Positions 61,309-64,000 of a DNA stretch of 64,000 nt are shown in pieces. A program made the translations under genes and the position numbers. Source of the stretch: Streptomyces litmocidini (lineage in GTDB: Bacteria; Actinomycetota; Actinomycetes; Streptomycetales; Streptomycetaceae); assembly GCF_014649755.1 (NCBI RefSeq), contig NZ_BMTQ01000003.1, positions 62,001 through 126,000 on the forward strand, in the 5' to 3' direction. The notes under the pieces are model-generated. The model did no database searches and had not been told where the DNA came from. It was given only the letters and a program-made list of their open reading frames with translations. Every line of letters starts with the position of its first letter. The first letter of the stretch is position 1.

Positions 61309-63093
61309 ATGTGTGGCTTGAGCGGTGAGATCCGCTTCGACAAGAGACCTGCGGACGTGGCCGCGGTCGAGCGCATGACCGACCGGATGGCGGCCCGCGG
61401 CCCCGACGGCCGGGGACTGTGGTCCCTGGGGGCCGTCGCCCTCGGACACCGCCGTCTGAAGATCATCGACCTGTCCGAGCGGGGCGCCCAGCCGATGACC
61501 GACAGCGAGGCACTGCTGACCTGCGTCTTCAACGGCTGCATCTACAACTACCGGCAGCTGCGCGAGGAACTGCGACAGCTCGGTCACCACTTCGACACCA
61601 CCTCCGACACCGAAGTGGTGCTCAAGGCCTACCGCCAATGGGGCCGCGACTTCGTCCAGCACCTCGTCGGCATGTTCGCCGTGGCGCTGGTGGAGCACGA
61701 GACGGGGCGGCTCGTGCTCGCCCGTGACCGGCTGGGCATCAAGCCGCTCTACCTGGCCGAACTGCCGGGCCGGCTGCGCTTCGCCTCGACGCTCCCCGCG
61801 CTCCTCACGGGCGGCGGGGTGGACACGACGCTCGACCCGGTGGCGGTGCACCAGTACATGAGCTGGCACGCGACCGTGGCTCCGCCCCGTACCGTCCTGG
61901 CCGGCGTGCGCAAGCTTCCGCCGGCCACCGTACGCGTGGTGCAGCCGGACGGCACCCATCACGACCACTGCTACTGGCAGCCCTCCTACACGCGGCGCAG
62001 CGCGTTCGCGGGGATGGGACCGGACGACTGGAGGGACGCCGTCCTCGACGCGCTCCGCACGGCGGTGCGGCGACGGATGGTGGGCGACGTGCCCGTCGGC
62101 GTCCTGCTCTCGGGCGGCCTCGACTCCAGCCTCATCGTCGCCCTGCTGGCGGAGGAGGGGCAGAAGGACCTGGCGACGTTCAGCGTGGGCTTCGAGTCGG
62201 AGGCGGGCGAGGAGGGCGACGAGTTCGTCTACTCCGACCAGGTCGCACGGCACTTCGGGACCGACCACCACCAACTGATGGTGCCGTCGGACCGGGTCGC
62301 CACCGCCCTGGGCGACGCCATCGCCGCCATGAGCGAACCGATGGTCAGTCACGACACCGTCGCCTTCCACCTGTTGTCGGAGCTGGTGTCCAAGGAGGTC
62401 AGCGTCGTCCAGAGCGGCCAGGGCGCCGACGAGGTCTTCGCCGGATACGGCTGGTACCCCGACCTGGCGTCCGTCGAGCGGGAGCAGGAGCCCCGGCGTT
62501 ACGAGGAGGTCTACTTCGACCGTTCGCACGCCGATCTCGCGAAGATCCTGCAACCGCACATGCTGCCCGACCGCGACGTGTCCGCGGAGTACGTCCGCGC
62601 GCACATGGCCGCGCCGGGGGCCGAGACCGCACTGGACGCGGCGCTCCGCCTCGACACCCACGTCATGCTCGTGGACGACCCGGTCAAGCGGGTCGACAAC
62701 ATGACGATGGACTGGGGACTCGAAGCGCGCGTGCCGTTCCTCGACCACGAACTGGTCGAGCTCGCGGCCGCCTGCCCGCCGGAGCTGAAGCTCGCGGAGG
62801 GAGGCAAGGGCGTGCTCAAGCGAGCCGGACGCACGGTGCTGCCGCGCAACGTCGTGGACCGGCCCAAGGGCTACTTCCCGGTGCCGGCCGTCCGCCACAT
62901 GGCGGGCCCCGTCCTCGAACGCGTACGGGACGCCCTGTCGGCCCCGGAGGCCCGGGTGCGCGGGCTGTTCCGTGACGAGTACGTCGCCTCGCTGTTGGCG
63001 GCGCCCGACGAGCACCGCACGAACCGGGGGGCGAATGCCCTGTGGCAGGCGGCATTGTTGGAGATATGGCTGCAGACGCACGGAATCCACTGA
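61309..63093 (+). CDS. N-acetylglutaminylglutamine-type amidotransferase (asparagine-synthase family)
   Basis: A 594-residue asparagine-synthase-family enzyme. It has N-terminal glutaminase Cys2 (MCGLSGEIRF), ARGPDGRG and NGCIYNYRQL, then a synthase domain with LLSGGLDSSLIV pyrophosphatase loop and SGQGADEVFAGY. Length and motif detail match the NAGGN osmolyte amidotransferases rather than housekeeping AsnB. AGGAG precedes ATG 61309. It is flanked by a peptide-bond ligase and a peptidase, as in osmolyte operons. Confidence 0.8.
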   Translation: MCGLSGEIRFDKRPADVAAVERMTDRMAARGPDGRGLWSLGAVALGHRRLKIIDLSERGAQPMTDSEALLTCVFNGCIYNYRQLREELRQLGHHFDTTSDTEVVLKAYRQWGRDFVQHLVGMFAVALVEHETGRLVLARDRLGIKPLYLAELPGRLRFASTLPALLTGGGVDTTLDPVAVHQYMSWHATVAPPRTVLAGVRKLPPATVRVVQPDGTHHDHCYWQPSYTRRSAFAGMGPDDWRDAVLDALRTAVRRRMVGDVPVGVLLSGGLDSSLIVALLAEEGQKDLATFSVGFESEAGEEGDEFVYSDQVARHFGTDHHQLMVPSDRVATALGDAIAAMSEPMVSHDTVAFHLLSELVSKEVSVVQSGQGADEVFAGYGWYPDLASVEREQEPRRYEEVYFDRSHADLAKILQPHMLPDRDVSAEYVRAHMAAPGAETALDAALRLDTHVMLVDDPVKRVDNMTMDWGLEARVPFLDHELVELAAACPPELKLAEGGKGVLKRAGRTVLPRNVVDRPKGYFPVPAVRHMAGPVLERVRDALSAPEARVRGLFRDEYVASLLAAPDEHRTNRGANALWQAALLEIWLQTHGIH

Positions 63094-64000
63094 ACGCGGC
63101 CCCCGAGTCGGCGGCTCCCCTGGCGGAGCCGCTGGCCGACGCCGCCGGCCCGAGGGAAGCGCCGCCGCCACGGGTGGCCCACGGCTGCTGGTACCCGTCC
63201 TCCGACCCGCGGGGCGAGCACGTGGCGTTCATCTGCGACCGCGACGGCGCGCCGCAGCTCTGGACCGGCCCGGTCGGCGTCGACGACGCGCACCTCCTGG
63301 ACACCGGTCCGGACCACGTCACGGAGGTCTCCTGGTCCCCGGACGGCAGGTGGATCGCGTACACCGCGGCCCCCGGCGGAAGCGGACACACCCGGGTGCT
63401 CTGCGTCCGCCCCGACGGTTCGGACCGCAGGGTCCTGGCGGGCGCGGAACCGGGGAGTTCGGCCTATCTGGGGTGCTGGGCACCGGACGGATCGGCCCTC
63501 GCGGTGACGGTCGCCGAGCCCCTCCGGCAGGAGGCGGACCCGTTCGACGCCGACCGGCCCGCCGGCTGGACGGAACGCGACGGGCACGCCACCCTCCTCG
63601 ACGCTCCCCGTCCCGACTCGACGGCGGGCGGCCGGCCGCCGGAACCGGCCCGTGACCGGCTCACGGCCTATCTCGTCGATCCCGCCGGGACGGCCGCGCC
63701 CGAGCTCCTGGCCGACGAGACGGGGGCGGCGACGCTCCGCGTGTGCGACCTCAGCCAGGACGGGCGCCTGACCCTGTTGCGCCGCGGACCCCGGGGAAGG
63801 CGCGAAGCCGTGGTCGTGCGCCGGACCGACCGGACGCCGACGTGCGTCCTGCGGGTCGCGGACGGCGATCCGTGGATCGGCCGCTTCTCGTCCGACGCGC
63901 GCACGGTGTGGCTGCGCAGCGACCACGACCGTGAGTTCGCGGCGCTGCTCGCGGTCCACCTGGACGGCGCCGACGAGCAGAAGGACCTTTCCGTGGTGGC
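63066..64000 (+). CDS. S9-family (prolyl-oligopeptidase-like) protein, partial at window end
   Basis: The frame starting at ATG 63066 stays open to the end of the window (311 codons seen). It shows beta-propeller repeats (VSWSPDGRWIAYTA, LGCWAPDGSALAV, RFSSDARTVWLRSD) of the N-terminal domain of S9 peptidases. The catalytic domain would lie beyond 64000. It overlaps the amidotransferase gene by 28 nt, so the two are co-expressed. Confidence 0.75.
   Translation, partial: MAADARNPLNAAPESAAPLAEPLADAAGPREAPPPRVAHGCWYPSSDPRGEHVAFICDRDGAPQLWTGPVGVDDAHLLDTGPDHVTEVSWSPDGRWIAYTAAPGGSGHTRVLCVRPDGSDRRVLAGAEPGSSAYLGCWAPDGSALAVTVAEPLRQEADPFDADRPAGWTERDGHATLLDAPRPDSTAGGRPPEPARDRLTAYLVDPAGTAAPELLADETGAATLRVCDLSQDGRLTLLRRGPRGRREAVVVRRTDRTPTCVLRVADGDPWIGRFSSDARTVWLRSDHDREFAALLAVHLDGADEQKDLSVV

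Overview
The window is a stretch of a Streptomyces (or close relative) chromosome. The evidence is very high GC with G/C-rich third positions, long antisense shadow ORFs, chains of ATGA/GTGA-overlapping genes, rare TTA codons confined to particular genes, and actinobacterial families such as DUF3618, DUF4235, SpoIIE-type phosphatases and SRAP.

Positions 1-17159 look like one functional unit for using phytate and inositol phosphates. A minus-strand inositol operon (iolE, iolC, a Cgl0158-type aldolase, iolB, iolD cut by the window edge) lies beside a second minus-strand operon. The second operon encodes a lipoprotein binding protein, a fused permease, an ATPase, a HAD phosphatase, an inositol-monophosphatase-type enzyme and a second HAD phosphatase. 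Divergently come a secreted beta-propeller phytase, a PiT phosphate transporter and a DUF47/PhoU-like partner, then a GntR regulator and an IolG-type dehydrogenase. The same 15-bp palindromic site (GTATGTCARGACATT) precedes the iol operon and the transporter operon. Weaker copies precede the phytase gene and the GntR/iolG pair, and three 11-bp PHO-box-like repeats sit in the phytase promoter region. My reading is that phytate is cut outside the cell, phosphate enters through PiT, partly phosphorylated inositol enters through the ABC system and is dephosphorylated inside, and the inositol is catabolised.

Positions 17160-29510 are mixed and partly accessory: a LysR regulator, relics of IS21- and IS5-type elements, two small immunity-like genes, an initiator tRNA with a strong terminator, a DUF3237 gene, a secreted flavoprotein, CsbD, a PhoD phosphatase, a 2'-5' RNA ligase-like protein and a DMT exporter.

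Positions 29516-49198 contain an unrecognised biosynthetic cluster. A divergent radical SAM/DUF1152 pair is followed by a tightly coupled operon of NAD-epimerase, DegT aminotransferase, Nudix hydrolase, IMPase-like phosphatase and MFS exporter. A free-standing condensation domain comes next. The last part is an 11-gene coupled operon with two adenylating ligases, two carrier proteins, a BtrK/VinO-like PLP decarboxylase, two acyl-CoA-dehydrogenase-like proteins, a PPTase, a flavin reductase, a TTA-containing LuxR regulator and a BtrH-like acyltransferase. The gene set suggests an amino sugar or similar amine decorated with a carrier-bound, decarboxylated amino acid, but the product cannot be named from sequence.

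Positions 49199-64000 are mostly housekeeping or stress genes: SRAP, YihY, PAP2, a holin/DUF3618/DUF4235 trio, a ZIP transporter and a PAS-GAF-SpoIIE-HATPase regulator. They end with a class II amidotransferase, a YbdK ligase, an NAGGN-type asparagine synthase and the start of an S9 peptidase, which resemble a small-peptide osmolyte locus.
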